Below are positions 26,591 through 35,226 of a DNA stretch of 64,000 bases, piece by piece. The notes beneath the pieces were generated by a model, which had not been told where the DNA came from, did not search any database, and was given only the letters and a program-made list of their open reading frames with translations. Every line of letters starts with the position of its first letter. Within the stretch, counting starts at the first letter, position 1. A program made the translations under genes and the position numbers. Origin of the DNA: an uncultured Traorella sp. (GTDB lineage: Bacteria; Bacillota_I; Bacilli_A; Erysipelotrichales; Erysipelotrichaceae); assembly GCA_944324265.1 (NCBI GenBank), contig CALUVS010000001.1:1-64000 (forward strand), in the 5' to 3' direction.

Positions 26591-27474
26591 TATATGATCT
26601 TGGATAAGTCAATTTCTTTGTCACAGCATCCGCTTTCTAATGCTTCAATGACTTGCTGAGTGATGCAGGTCGGAGTGGAGGCACCTGAAGTTACCGCACA
26701 GACCTGTATGCCCTGCAGATCAATTTGCTTGAGATCTTTGGCAGATTCAACGGCAAAAACTTGTGGTGTATTTCTTCGGCCCAGTTCAGCTAAGCGCTGT
26801 GTGTTGTGGGAATGAGGATCGCCGACAACAATCAAGGCATCGGCATTCTTGAGATCCAATACAGCCTGCTGGCGCAGATAGGTTGCTTGGCAGATGTCAT
26901 TGTGGATCTGAGCATTGGGAAATCTTTTTTTGATTTCATCAAACAAAAGCTGAGTATCATAAAAGGACAGAGTTGTCTGATTGGTAAAAAGCCAATTTCG
27001 ATCATCAGCTTGAGGAATATCATTTATTGATTCAATGAGATGCACATGAGAAGAAATGGCCAGTACAGCTTCACTTTCCGGATGATTTTTCTTGCCGATA
27101 TAGCCGATTTCCATCTTGTTGGCTAAGCTTTCAAAAATAAGTTCATGAATCTTAGCCACATCACTGCATGTAGCATCGACAATGATCAATCCTTTTTCTT
27201 TTGCTTTTGTCATGACTGATGGACTGACCCCATGAGCCGTAAAAATGACAATGCCTTCCTGAATCAGATCTAACAGTTCTTCGCGGGAACCTTTTTGATC
27301 CAAGGTTTCAATATTTAATTGTTTCAATGCTTCTGTTACATATTTATTATGAACCAGATGTCCTAATATTGTGATTTTTTCATTTGGATACATTTTTCGT
27401 GTATTTTTGGCCATATTGATAGCTTTTACCACACCTTTGCAGTATCCTCGGGGAGTAACTTTGATAACTTGCAT
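26590..27474 (-). CDS. ispH: 4-hydroxy-3-methylbut-2-enyl diphosphate reductase
   Basis: The 294-residue [4Fe-4S] enzyme makes IPP and DMAPP in the last MEP-pathway step. Cluster cysteines are seen in RGYCKGV (Cys12), DATCSDV and NDICQAT. The FTAHGVSPS and TSGASTP motifs bind the substrate diphosphate. GAGGTGAATT precedes the ATG. It is divergent from cshB. Dxs, IspG and IspA are encoded elsewhere in the window. Confidence 0.95.
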   Translation of the reverse strand: MQVIKVTPRGYCKGVVKAINMAKNTRKMYPNEKITILGHLVHNKYVTEALKQLNIETLDQKGSREELLDLIQEGIVIFTAHGVSPSVMTKAKEKGLIIVDATCSDVAKIHELIFESLANKMEIGYIGKKNHPESEAVLAISSHVHLIESINDIPQADDRNWLFTNQTTLSFYDTQLLFDEIKKRFPNAQIHNDICQATYLRQQAVLDLKNADALIVVGDPHSHNTQRLAELGRRNTPQVFAVESAKDLKQIDLQGIQVCAVTSGASTPTCITQQVIEALESGCCDKEIDLSKII

Positions 27475-27487
27475 AATTCACCTCATC

Positions 27488-27493
27488 ATTATA
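27488..27493 (-). promoter_or_regulatory. Candidate -10 box for ispH
   Basis: On the minus strand TATAAT lies 13 nt before the ispH ATG, with GAGGTG directly after it. The -35 is not clear. Confidence 0.55.
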
Positions 27494-27513
27494 TTACCAT
27501 AAATCAAGAGTTA

Positions 27514-27522
27514 TGTTATAAT
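27514..27522 (+). promoter_or_regulatory. Extended -10 promoter for cshB-nfo
   Basis: TGT-TATAAT at 27514-27522 is an extended -10 element. It is divergent to the ispH promoter, with the -10 boxes only 23 bp apart. Confidence 0.6.
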
Positions 27523-27552
27523 GAATAAGCCTTTTTGAAAGGAGATGAGAAA

Positions 27553-28914
27553 ATGAGCAAATACAGTGATTATACATTTCGTCCTGAAACGAAAAAATTT
27601 ATTGAATTAAACGGATTTACTGAACCTACACCGATCCAGCAGCAGGTGATTCCTTTGGCTTGCAAAGGAAAAGATATTATTGGCATTTCAGATACCGGAA
27701 CAGGGAAGACACATGCCTTTTTGATTCCGATCATGGAAAGAGTGGATGCTGAAATCAACGAAGTGCAGGCAGTGATTACTGCCCCTACTCGAGAATTGGC
27801 TATGCAGCTCTATAACCGTGCTGTGAAGATGCAGGAAGCTTATCCAGGACTGCGTGTGCGTCTGATTGCCGGAGGTACGGATAAAAGCCGTACTACCTTG
27901 AAGCAGCAGCCGCATATTGTTATCGGTACGCCGGGAAGAATCAAGGACATGTTTCTTCAGGAAAAGACCTTGCGTGTTGAAAAAGCAAGCATTTTAGTTG
28001 TCGATGAAGCGGATATGACTTTGGAATTTGGTTTTCTTGAAGACATTGATGCAATTGCTTCACGCATGCGTTCTGATCTGCAGATGCTGTCTTTTTCTGC
28101 CACAATACCAATGGGCTTAAAACCATTTTTGAAAAAATACATGCAGGCACCTGTGACAGTTGAAATTGAAGATAATACTCACTTGTCAGCACCTAAGATT
28201 GAACATATTCTAATTCCGTGCAAACATATGAGCTATGAAGAAAAACTTTTGGAAGTGCTCAAAGGCTTTACGCCTTATGTCTGTCTGATTTTTGCCAATA
28301 CCAGACAGCAGGCAGCCAGTGCTGCTCAGATGATGCGGGATGCCGGTTATGACTTGATTGAGCTCCATGGAGATATGCAGGCACGCGCCCGCAAGAACTC
28401 TATGAAGAATCTGATGAATCTGGAAAAGAGCTATGTGGTAGCGACTGATATTGCGGCCAGAGGAATTGATATTGACGGTGTCAGTCATGTTATTTCCTTG
28501 GGATTGCCAAGTGATCTGGATTTTTATATTCACCGCAGCGGAAGAACCGGACGTGCGGGTCAAAGCGGAACTTGCTTTACTTTATTCAGAAGTGAAGATG
28601 AACAAGCAATCAAACAGCTTCAGACACGAGGCATTGGATTTAAACAGAAAAATATCAAAAATGGTGTATGGAGCGACATGAGAACGATTCATACCAAAAA
28701 AGAATTCAAAGAAGATCCGCTTGCTTCAGAAATTTCAAAGATTGTCAATCGAAAAAAGAAAGTAGTGAAGCCGGGGTATAAGAAAAAAAGAGCAGCCGAA
28801 GTTGAAAAATTAAGACGCAAAGCGAAACGTGCGATGATTCAGGAAGATATCAAGCGACAGAAAAAAGAAAGAGCTCAATTGAAACAAATCGAAAAGCGAG
28901 GAAATGAACAATGA
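27553..28914 (+). CDS. cshB: DEAD-box RNA helicase CshB type
   Basis: The 453-residue protein has the Q motif (TPIQQQVI), motif [19 protein letters not shown], the DEAD box in [16 protein letters not shown], and the C-terminal [12 protein letters not shown] basic tail of about 70 residues rich in Lys and Arg probably binds RNA. CshB-type helicases act in ribosome assembly and cold adaptation. Position next to nfo matches B. subtilis. ATG at 27553 follows AAAGGAGATGAG. The gene overlaps nfo by 4 nt. Confidence 0.92.
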   Translation: MSKYSDYTFRPETKKFIELNGFTEPTPIQQQVIPLACKGKDIIGISDTGTGKTHAFLIPIMERVDAEINEVQAVITAPTRELAMQLYNRAVKMQEAYPGLRVRLIAGGTDKSRTTLKQQPHIVIGTPGRIKDMFLQEKTLRVEKASILVVDEADMTLEFGFLEDIDAIASRMRSDLQMLSFSATIPMGLKPFLKKYMQAPVTVEIEDNTHLSAPKIEHILIPCKHMSYEEKLLEVLKGFTPYVCLIFANTRQQAASAAQMMRDAGYDLIELHGDMQARARKNSMKNLMNLEKSYVVATDIAARGIDIDGVSHVISLGLPSDLDFYIHRSGRTGRAGQSGTCFTLFRSEDEQAIKQLQTRGIGFKQKNIKNGVWSDMRTIHTKKEFKEDPLASEISKIVNRKKKVVKPGYKKKRAAEVEKLRRKAKRAMIQEDIKRQKKERAQLKQIEKRGNEQ

Positions 28915-29780
28915 TCATTGGTTCTCATGTAAGCATGAGCGGCAGTGAATACCTTGTGGGTTCAGTCAAGGAAATGCTCAGCTATCAGGCGAATGCCATG
29001 ATGATCTATACAGGAGCACCGCAGAACAGCCGCCGTGTTCCTTTGGAAAAATTAAAGATTGAAGAAGCAAAAGCTTTACTAGAAGAACATAACATTCCAT
29101 TCAATCAAATAATTATTCATGCCCCATATCTGATCAATTTGGCGAATACACAGAAACCTGAAACTTTTCAATTAGGGGTTGAACTTCTGCAGAATGAAAT
29201 CAAGCGAAGTGAAGCTATCGGCGCCAAGTATCTTGTGCTTCATCCCGGATCTCATGTCGGCAGCGGCATTGAAAAGGGAATTGAAAGCATCATTGCTGGA
29301 TTGAATCAAGCCTTGAGTGAAACCAATCAAGTTTTGGTGTGTATTGAAACGATGGCTGGCAAGGGAAGTGAATGCGGTCATACTTTGGAAGAAATTGCTC
29401 AGATCATGCAGGGATGTCAGTATCCTTTAGGTGTTTGCCTGGATACTTGCCATATGCATGATGCAGGTTATGATGTTTCCGATTTTGATGCTTTGCTGGA
29501 TGAATTTGATCAAGTCATCGGTTTAGAACATTTGCATGTCATTCATCTGAATGATTCTGTCAATGTGAAAGGAGCCAGAAAGGATCGTCATGCCAATATA
29601 GGTTTTGGACAAATTGGCTTTGATGCTTTATGTCAAATTGCTCATCATCCAAGAACCGCACATGTTGCCAAAATATTGGAAACACCATATATCAATGGAC
29701 ATGCTCCTTATGGGATTGAAATTGAGATGCTGAAAAACAGATGCTTTGATGAAAATGCATTGTCAGTATTAAGGAAATGA
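28911..29780 (+). CDS. nfo: Endonuclease IV (AP endonuclease)
   Basis: This 289-residue TIM-barrel enzyme with three zinc sites cuts abasic DNA. Family signatures include [45 protein letters not shown] and [20 protein letters not shown]. It is translationally coupled to cshB (ATGA overlap). After the stop there is no immediate terminator; the next hairpins belong to the element at 29867-29998. Confidence 0.95.
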   Translation: MIIGSHVSMSGSEYLVGSVKEMLSYQANAMMIYTGAPQNSRRVPLEKLKIEEAKALLEEHNIPFNQIIIHAPYLINLANTQKPETFQLGVELLQNEIKRSEAIGAKYLVLHPGSHVGSGIEKGIESIIAGLNQALSETNQVLVCIETMAGKGSECGHTLEEIAQIMQGCQYPLGVCLDTCHMHDAGYDVSDFDALLDEFDQVIGLEHLHVIHLNDSVNVKGARKDRHANIGFGQIGFDALCQIAHHPRTAHVAKILETPYINGHAPYGIEIEMLKNRCFDENALSVLRK

Positions 29781-29796
29781 TTTCATCAAAAGTTTT

Positions 29797-29835
29797 CTTA
29801 ATTTTCACTTAATTTTCACGTTCAGTGAGTATGAT
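29797..29835 (+). promoter_or_regulatory. PhoB/PhoP-like direct repeats and -10 box
   Basis: Two exact 11-bp tandem repeats CTTAATTTTCA (29797-29807 and 29808-29818) match the 11-bp period of OmpR-family response-regulator boxes (TTAACA-like hexamers 5 bp apart). TATGAT (29830-29835) follows 11 bp later. There is no -35 consensus, as expected for an activator-dependent promoter. No protein gene lies downstream on this strand before the terminator. Confidence 0.5.
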
Positions 29836-29841
29836 AAAAGC

Positions 29842-29998
29842 ATGGAAGATAAAGTACATCTTTCATCTGGCAGCAAATCCCTAACCCTCTAATCAAACAT
29901 TGCTGTCAGTAAGAAGATATTGTTTCAATGTCTTAAAATTTTTTCATATCCCTATCCTTATAACAAAAGCCCCGATAATAATATGGGGCTTTTGTTAT
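29842..29998 (+). ncRNA. Candidate small RNA with a C-rich loop
   Basis: The segment between nfo and ispG has the layout of an sRNA. A 10-bp stem CTGGCAGCAA/TTGCTGTCAG (29867-29876 with 29900-29909) exposes a 23-nt loop containing CCCTAACCCTC. A second 9-bp hairpin (29914-29922 with 29926-29934) precedes AAAATTTTTT, and a strong terminator ends the region. The loop is complementary to ribosome binding sites: 9 nt at rpsU (15309-15317) and 8 nt at mrp (48950-48957). Alternatively it is the 3' UTR of nfo. A 16-codon frame at 29842 lacks a ribosome binding site. Confidence 0.45.
29960..29998. terminator. Bidirectional terminator before ispG end
   Basis: A perfect 14-bp stem (ATAACAAAAGCCCC with GGGGCTTTTGTTAT) with an 11-nt loop has A and T runs in the arms, so it works in both directions. 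Confidence 0.93.
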
Positions 29999-31053
29999 GA
30001 TGTCATTTTTATTATTTCTTCTTTTAATCTTGCTGCCATCTGACTTGTCGGCAGTTTTTCTATGATAACGCCTTTTTTGATCAATAGGCCTTCATCTTTT
30101 CCTCCAGCAATGGCAATATCAGCATGTCGGGCTTCACCTGGTCCATTGACAGCACAGCCCATGATAGCTACTGTGATATCAGCATTGATGGATAAAAGAA
30201 ATGGTTCAATCTCTTTGATGACACTTTCGATATCATAGCTGGTTCTGCCGCACATCGGACAAGCAATCAGATTCGGTACATTATTGATCAAGCCTAAGCA
30301 TTTCAGCAGCTGTTTGCAGATGATGATTTCATTGACAGGATCTCCATTGACAGAAATGCGGATCGTATCGCCGATACCTTCATGAAGCAATATAGATAAT
30401 GCAGCACTGGATTTAATGGAACTTGTCAGCATTGTGCCTGCCTCTGTTACACCCAGATGCAGCGGATAGGGAAATGTTTGGGCAGCTAAGCGATAGACCT
30501 CAATGCATAAATTGACATCACTGGATTTAAAAGATAAAACAATATCGTGAAAATCCAGATCTTCCAATATCTTTACATGTCTTTGAGCGCTTTCGATCAT
30601 TCCCTGAGCACAAGGCTTTCCGTATTTATCATGAATATCCTTTTCCAAGGATCCGGAGTTGATGCCGATGCGGATAGGAACATGATGCTTTTTGCATACT
30701 TCCACTACTTTCTGTACGTTTTCTTTTGAACCGATGTTGCCTGGATTGAGACGGATCTTATCTACTCCGGCTTCCACAGCTGCAATTGCTACTCGATAAT
30801 TATAATGAATATCCGCAACAAGCGGTATATGCACCTGCTTTTTGATCTGAGCGATGCATTGAGCCTCTTTTTCATCGACAACCGCTAAGCGTACAAGTTC
30901 ACAGCCGGCTTTTTCCAATTCCAGAATTTGCTTGACAGTCGCATCAATATCACTGGTTTTGGTGTTGCACATCGATTGAATAACAACTTTATTTTGTTTT
31001 CCTATCTGCAGTCCGTTGACGAAGACAGGACGAGTTTGTTCACGATGATTCAT
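29995..31053 (-). CDS. ispG: 4-hydroxy-3-methylbut-2-en-1-yl diphosphate synthase
   Basis: The 352-residue MEP-pathway enzyme (GcpE) reduces methylerythritol cyclodiphosphate with a [4Fe-4S] cluster. It has the TIM-barrel part with GCELVRLAV and VADIHYN, and the cluster domain with CPMCGRT and MGCAVNGPGEA. AGGTGAAAAT precedes the ATG. It is a single-gene unit convergent with the nfo/sRNA region and divergent from the PBP gene. Confidence 0.95.
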   Translation of the reverse strand: MNHREQTRPVFVNGLQIGKQNKVVIQSMCNTKTSDIDATVKQILELEKAGCELVRLAVVDEKEAQCIAQIKKQVHIPLVADIHYNYRVAIAAVEAGVDKIRLNPGNIGSKENVQKVVEVCKKHHVPIRIGINSGSLEKDIHDKYGKPCAQGMIESAQRHVKILEDLDFHDIVLSFKSSDVNLCIEVYRLAAQTFPYPLHLGVTEAGTMLTSSIKSSAALSILLHEGIGDTIRISVNGDPVNEIIICKQLLKCLGLINNVPNLIACPMCGRTSYDIESVIKEIEPFLLSINADITVAIMGCAVNGPGEARHADIAIAGGKDEGLLIKKGVIIEKLPTSQMAARLKEEIIKMTS

Positions 31054-31070
31054 ATTTTCACCTCATTACA

Positions 31071-31079
31071 AGTATATCA
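31071..31079 (-). promoter_or_regulatory. Extended -10 promoter for ispG
   Basis: On the minus strand TGA-TATACT lies 17 nt upstream of the ispG ATG and just before TGAGGTG. Confidence 0.6.
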
Positions 31080-31087
31080 TAATTCGA

Positions 31088-31117
31088 TGTACAATTTCCT
31101 GTGTTTTGCGTTATAAT
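31088..31117 (+). promoter_or_regulatory. Promoter for the PBP gene, predicted leaderless
   Basis: TGTACA (31088-31093), 18 nt and TATAAT (31112-31117). The ATG at 31124 is only 6 nt after the -10 box (TATAATAAGAACATG), closely matching the dnaE arrangement (TAAAATAAGAGTATG). No Shine-Dalgarno is present. Confidence 0.6.
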
Positions 31118-31123
31118 AAGAAC

Positions 31124-33247
31124 ATGCTAAAAAATCCATTTCGAGAAATAGACCAAAAAAATAGAAAAAACAGTTCTGATTTATTAAAGAAACAGTTTGA
31201 TTTTTTCAAGATCGTGAATCAGCGGGCCAATATTGTGATTGCCTGTATTGCTGTGTGCTTTTTGATATTGGGCATGCGCTTGACTTATATTCAGATTTTT
31301 GAAAATGAAAGCTATACGATGAAGCTGGAAGCTTATACACGAAAGAATCAAGTAGTAACGCCTCCTCGAGGCGAGATGTATGACCGCAACGGCAATTTGC
31401 TGGTCGGCAACGATGATGTATTGAACATTACGTATTATCCGCCGAATTATGTTGATTCTTACAGTGAAGAAAAATGGCAACTGGCATATGATTTTGCTGT
31501 TGAATTTGATATCGGCAGTGAAGAAGCATCATTCCGTGAATGGCAGGATTATTATCTTCAGGTAAGTGAAGATTACGGTAATTCTTTGCTGAGCGAACAG
31601 GAAATGCAGGATGCAATTGCGAAAACCAGCGATACTGTTTCATTGGAATCTATTATTTATCCTATTAAAATTTCCCGCATCACACAGGAAATGATTGATG
31701 AAATCAAAGAAGTTCCATTGACTGCTGAAGAAAGAGAAGCAGGCTATTTGAGCAATGAACAGAAATACATTGCTTGGCCTGTCATGCTGAAGATGGAAAA
31801 AGCGACAGAACAGAATTCCAGCATTATTGTTGAAGATGCTTCGACAGAAGATGTGTCTTATCTGATTGAACATAAAGTTGATTTCCCTGGTTTTGATGTT
31901 CAGGCTGACTGGAAAAGAACTTATCCGTATGGTTCCACTTTGCGTGATGTTTTCGGTACAGTTGCAACCAATGGTTTGGAAGAAGAAACCATGGATTATT
32001 ATTTGGCGAAAGGCTATGCACTGAATGAACGATTTGGTTCCAGCGGATTAGAGGAGCAATATGAAAACTATCTGAAAGGTGAAAATACGATCAATGAGAT
32101 TACCTATGATGAGGAAAGCGGCATTGCTATCATGACACCGATTCAGGAAGGAAAGAAGGGCTATGATCTGCAGCTGACCATTGATATTGATCTGCAGCAG
32201 AAAGTCGATCAGATCATTCAGGATGTTTTGACGGAAGAAGAAGACAATGAATATCGTAAATATTTCGATGAAGCATTTGTTATACTGATGGATCCGAATA
32301 CCGGTGAAATATTGGTCATGAGCGGACAGCAGCAGCTGGAAGATGGCGAAGGCTTTATGCCGTATGCTTCCGGCAATTATCTGCAGAACAATATGCCGGG
32401 ATCCATTGTCAAACTGGCAACTTTATATATGGGCTTAAATGAAGGGGCCGTCTCACCGGGAGAAATTATTTTGGATGCACCGATCTGCTTCAAGGATACC
32501 GCCTGCAAAGCTTCCGCAACTAATAAAGGTCTGATTAATGATATTGAAGCCATTGCTCAATCAAGTAATGTTTATATGTTCCATATTGCCATTCGCATGG
32601 CAGGGGGCGTTTATGTACCGAATGCGCCATTGTATTTGCCTTTGTTTGAAGATACCTATGATACATACCGCAAATACTACAGCATGTTTGGTTTAGGGGT
32701 ACCGACCCAGATAGATCTGCCATTTGAAGAAAGCGGTGTTGCCGGTACAAATGACAATGAAGTTTCTTTATTGGACTATTCGATCGGTCAATATGAATCT
32801 TATACACCTCTGCAGCTGGCACAGTATGTTTCAACAGTCGCAACCGGACGTAAGGTGAAGCCTCATTTCTTAAAAGAAGTGCGTGAAGTGAATTCTGAAG
32901 AATCTGTTGTATATCAATACGGAACACAGGTCATTTCGAATCTGTACGGAAATGAAGAATATTTGGATCGTGTCAGAGAAGGAATGATTGAATGTGTCAA
33001 TACAGGCTTCTGCGGTACAAGATTCAGAAGCATGAACAAGGATATTGCTGCTAAGACTGGAACTGCCGAATTGACAAATGCCTATATTCGTACAAATTCC
33101 AGCGTTGTCGGCTTTGCTCCGGCAGATAATCCGACAATTGCGTTTGTCTGTGTCGCACCGGATTCCAACAATGATCGCAGCCAGTCCAATATCGCTGTTA
33201 CAATTATGGAAAGAGTGCTGGAAGAATACTATAAAACTTATGAATAA
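31124..33247 (+). CDS. Class B penicillin-binding protein (PBP2/MrdA type)
   Basis: The 707-residue transpeptidase has a cytoplasmic N-terminus, one membrane anchor (residues about 36-56), a dimerisation domain starting PPRGEMYDRNGNLLV, and the catalytic domain with SIVK (active-site Ser), SSN and KTGTAEL. It cross-links peptidoglycan outside the membrane, probably with RodA in side-wall growth; FtsI is less likely because no PASTA domain or division cluster is near. ATG 31124 is the only good start; an upstream codon at 31106 would lie inside the promoter. Confidence 0.9.
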   Translation: MLKNPFREIDQKNRKNSSDLLKKQFDFFKIVNQRANIVIACIAVCFLILGMRLTYIQIFENESYTMKLEAYTRKNQVVTPPRGEMYDRNGNLLVGNDDVLNITYYPPNYVDSYSEEKWQLAYDFAVEFDIGSEEASFREWQDYYLQVSEDYGNSLLSEQEMQDAIAKTSDTVSLESIIYPIKISRITQEMIDEIKEVPLTAEEREAGYLSNEQKYIAWPVMLKMEKATEQNSSIIVEDASTEDVSYLIEHKVDFPGFDVQADWKRTYPYGSTLRDVFGTVATNGLEEETMDYYLAKGYALNERFGSSGLEEQYENYLKGENTINEITYDEESGIAIMTPIQEGKKGYDLQLTIDIDLQQKVDQIIQDVLTEEEDNEYRKYFDEAFVILMDPNTGEILVMSGQQQLEDGEGFMPYASGNYLQNNMPGSIVKLATLYMGLNEGAVSPGEIILDAPICFKDTACKASATNKGLINDIEAIAQSSNVYMFHIAIRMAGGVYVPNAPLYLPLFEDTYDTYRKYYSMFGLGVPTQIDLPFEESGVAGTNDNEVSLLDYSIGQYESYTPLQLAQYVSTVATGRKVKPHFLKEVREVNSEESVVYQYGTQVISNLYGNEEYLDRVREGMIECVNTGFCGTRFRSMNKDIAAKTGTAELTNAYIRTNSSVVGFAPADNPTIAFVCVAPDSNNDRSQSNIAVTIMERVLEEYYKTYE

Positions 33248-33253
33248 TCATTT

Positions 33254-33274
33254 TTTGGCAGTCTTGCTGCCAAA
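33254..33274 (+). other. Strong hairpin after the PBP gene
   Basis: TTTGGCAG/CTGCCAAA with a 5-nt loop lies 7 nt after the stop codon. The following bases are not a T tract, so a classical terminator is not supported. It may protect the mRNA 3' end or act as a weak terminator. Confidence 0.45.
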
Positions 33275-33341
33275 TCGATGAAAAAGGCGCTTAAAAGCGT
33301 AGATTATGCATAAAAATGGGGTAGAAATTTCGAAAAGACTA

Positions 33342-33350
33342 TGATATAAT
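33342..33350 (+). promoter_or_regulatory. Extended -10 promoter for rpmG
   Basis: TGA-TATAAT (33342-33350) with a weak -35 TAGAAA (17-nt spacer) precedes rpmG by 27 nt. Confidence 0.7.
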
Positions 33351-33377
33351 TGACTAGCGAATCAAGGAGGATGAACC

Positions 33378-33527
33378 ATGAGAGATAGATTAACTTTAAA
33401 ATGTTCTGTATGTGGTGAAGAAAATTACATCTCAACTAGAAATAAAAAGAAACATCCTGACCGTATGTCAGTTCAAAAATACTGCCCACGTTGCAATAAA
33501 AAAACAGAACACAAGGAGAAGAAATAA
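33378..33527 (+). CDS. rpmG: 50S ribosomal protein bL33
   Basis: The 49-residue protein begins MRDRLTLKCSVCGEENYIS and has both zinc pairs (CSVC and CPRC), the zinc-binding C+ form of L33. CAAGGAGGATG is a strong ribosome binding site. Its own promoter and terminator make it a single-gene unit. In relatives rpmG often sits beside secE-nusG, which is not the case here, so another copy may exist elsewhere. Confidence 0.95.
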   Translation: MRDRLTLKCSVCGEENYISTRNKKKHPDRMSVQKYCPRCNKKTEHKEKK

Positions 33528-33550
33528 AAAGAGTCCGCAGGACTTTTTTT
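33527..33550 (+). terminator. Intrinsic terminator of rpmG
   Basis: AGTCC/GGACT, extended by A-T and G-U pairs, with loop GCA and seven T. Confidence 0.85.
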
Positions 33551-33560
33551 ATATTTATGC

Positions 33561-34166
33561 ATGATAATGAAAAATATCAAAACACTTGTTTTAGGTGAGA
33601 TGCAGGTCAATTGTTATCTGATTGAAGAAAATGGTCATGTGATCATCGTTGACCCGGGATCCACTCCGCGCCGCATTTTAGAAGCGGTCGACGGCAAACA
33701 GACAGAGGCAATTCTGCTGACGCATGGACATTTTGATCACATTGGTGCTGTGGATGAATTGGTCAAGAAATTGAATTGTCCGGTATACATCAGTGAAGAG
33801 GATGCACCGATGCTTCAAGATGTTCGATTGAACGGTTCTTATATGATGCGTGAATTTACGGTTCATACAAAGCCTAAGCATTATACTTCACATATGAAGA
33901 TCGGCAGCTTTGAATTTGATGTTCTGCCAATGCCCGGACACACTTTGGGCAGTGTATGTCTGTGCATGGAAGATGTTATGTTCAGCGGAGATGTTTTGTT
34001 TAAAGAAGGAATCGGCAGAACTGATCTGGCTTGGGCAAGTCCGAGTCAGATGGTCAATACATGCAAAGCTTTATCTGCAATGACAAAGGACTGGATCGTT
34101 TATCCTGGACATGGTCCATCTACAACCTTATTTTATGAATTTGAACATAATCCATATTTAAAATGA
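33561..34166 (+). CDS. MBL-fold hydrolase (glyoxalase II-like)
   Basis: This 201-residue metallo-beta-lactamase-fold protein has the HGHFDH metal motif (THGHFDHIG), further His and Asp ligands in MPGHTLGS and FSGDVLF, and a C-terminal PGHGPSTT. The short size without the GloB C-terminal domain fits the YqgX/hydroxyacylglutathione hydrolase-like group common in Firmicutes. Two starts are possible, ATG 33561 or ATG 33567; neither has a clear ribosome binding site. The substrate is unknown. Confidence 0.88.
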   Translation: MIMKNIKTLVLGEMQVNCYLIEENGHVIIVDPGSTPRRILEAVDGKQTEAILLTHGHFDHIGAVDELVKKLNCPVYISEEDAPMLQDVRLNGSYMMREFTVHTKPKHYTSHMKIGSFEFDVLPMPGHTLGSVCLCMEDVMFSGDVLFKEGIGRTDLAWASPSQMVNTCKALSAMTKDWIVYPGHGPSTTLFYEFEHNPYLK

Positions 34167-34192
34167 TCATCTTGAAAAAGATGATTTTTTTT
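34166..34192 (+). terminator. Intrinsic terminator
   Basis: ATCATCTT/AAGATGAT with loop GAAA followed by seven T. Confidence 0.92.
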
Positions 34193-34220
34193 GTTCTTTT
34201 TTCTGTTTGCTGCCTATAAA
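34191..34220 (+). promoter_or_regulatory. Candidate promoter of the comG operon
   Basis: TTGTTC (34191-34196), 18 nt and TATAAA (34215-34220), with GTGAGGTGG just downstream. No ComK-type paired A4-N5-T4 boxes were recognised. Confidence 0.5.
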
Positions 34221-34236
34221 AATAGTGAGGTGGTTT

Positions 34237-35226
34237 ATGAAAGAATTATTTTATGATTTGATCTTACTGGCTCAAAAGGAAAAAGCCAGTGATATTCATT
34301 TTATGATCAAAGATGATGTCTGTATATGTTCATTGAGAACATTAAAAGGCTTTAAAAAAATTGATCTTGAGCAGGGGATGCAGCTTTTTCAATATATCAA
34401 GTATCGGGCTAATTTGGATCTGGGCAATTTGATGACGCCTCAATCAGGAACCTTTGATCTGCTGTTCAATGAGAAAATCCATTTATATTTTCGGTTTTCT
34501 TTGATTGCAACACTTCAGTCACAAACAGGGGTCCTGCGTATTCTCAACAATCATGCACAATTTCAGATCAAAGATCTGACCAAGGATAAAAAGCAGCAGG
34601 AATTATTTTTGCAATGGTGTCATATGCGGACAGGATTGATTTGTTTCAGCGGACCGACCAATTCCGGAAAAACGACAACACTGAATGCTTTGTTAAGTGA
34701 GATCAGCCGCAATGAACAACTGAAAGTCATTACTTTGGAAGATCCTATTGAAATATTGAATCCTGCTTTTCTGCAGCTGCAGGTGAATGAAAAATTGAAT
34801 TTTACTTATGAAGAGGGAATTCGTCAGCTGCTGCGTCATGATCCGGATGTTATCATGATCGGTGAAATCAGAGATGCTGTCACAGCTGCAATGACCTTTC
34901 GCTGTGCTTTAAGCGGACATTTGGTATTTACAACGATTCATGCGAAAAGTGCTCAGGAAGCAATCAAGCGATTGGAGGAGTTTGGTCTTGATAAAAGAGA
35001 ATTGACGGATACACTTACAGTTGTTGTCAATCAGCGTCTTTATCCCAATAAAAAAAGAAAGGAGCGAATTTGTATTTATGAGATCCTTCATGGAAAAGCT
35101 TTATGCGATGTTTTGGCAGGCCGAAAACCAACCAATCATGAAACAATTCAAATGCGCATCCAAAAAGCTGTCGATGCCAATGAAATTTCCTTGGATGATG
35201 CCCGCTACGACCTGCTGGATCAATAA
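34237..35226 (+). CDS. comGA: Competence traffic ATPase ComGA
   Basis: The 329-residue protein is a PulE/GspE type ATPase with Walker A SGPTNSGKTTT, the Asp box ITLEDPIE, Walker B RHDPDVIMIGEIRD and the His box LSGHLVFTTIHA. It powers assembly of the competence pseudopilus for DNA uptake. It lacks the large N-terminal domain of type II secretion ATPases, as ComGA does. ATG 34237 follows GTGAGGTGG. It begins a seven-gene comG operon in which neighbours overlap. Confidence 0.93.
   Translation: MKELFYDLILLAQKEKASDIHFMIKDDVCICSLRTLKGFKKIDLEQGMQLFQYIKYRANLDLGNLMTPQSGTFDLLFNEKIHLYFRFSLIATLQSQTGVLRILNNHAQFQIKDLTKDKKQQELFLQWCHMRTGLICFSGPTNSGKTTTLNALLSEISRNEQLKVITLEDPIEILNPAFLQLQVNEKLNFTYEEGIRQLLRHDPDVIMIGEIRDAVTAAMTFRCALSGHLVFTTIHAKSAQEAIKRLEEFGLDKRELTDTLTVVVNQRLYPNKKRKERICIYEILHGKALCDVLAGRKPTNHETIQMRIQKAVDANEISLDDARYDLLDQ

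Noticed and set aside
29842-29892. 16-codon frame in the candidate sRNA region
   Set aside because: No Shine-Dalgarno, poor peptide and overlap with a stable stem; the RNA structure explains the sequence better.
33254-33274. Intrinsic terminator after the PBP gene
   Set aside because: The stem is good but no T tract follows on the plus strand, and no A tract lies where the minus strand would need it.
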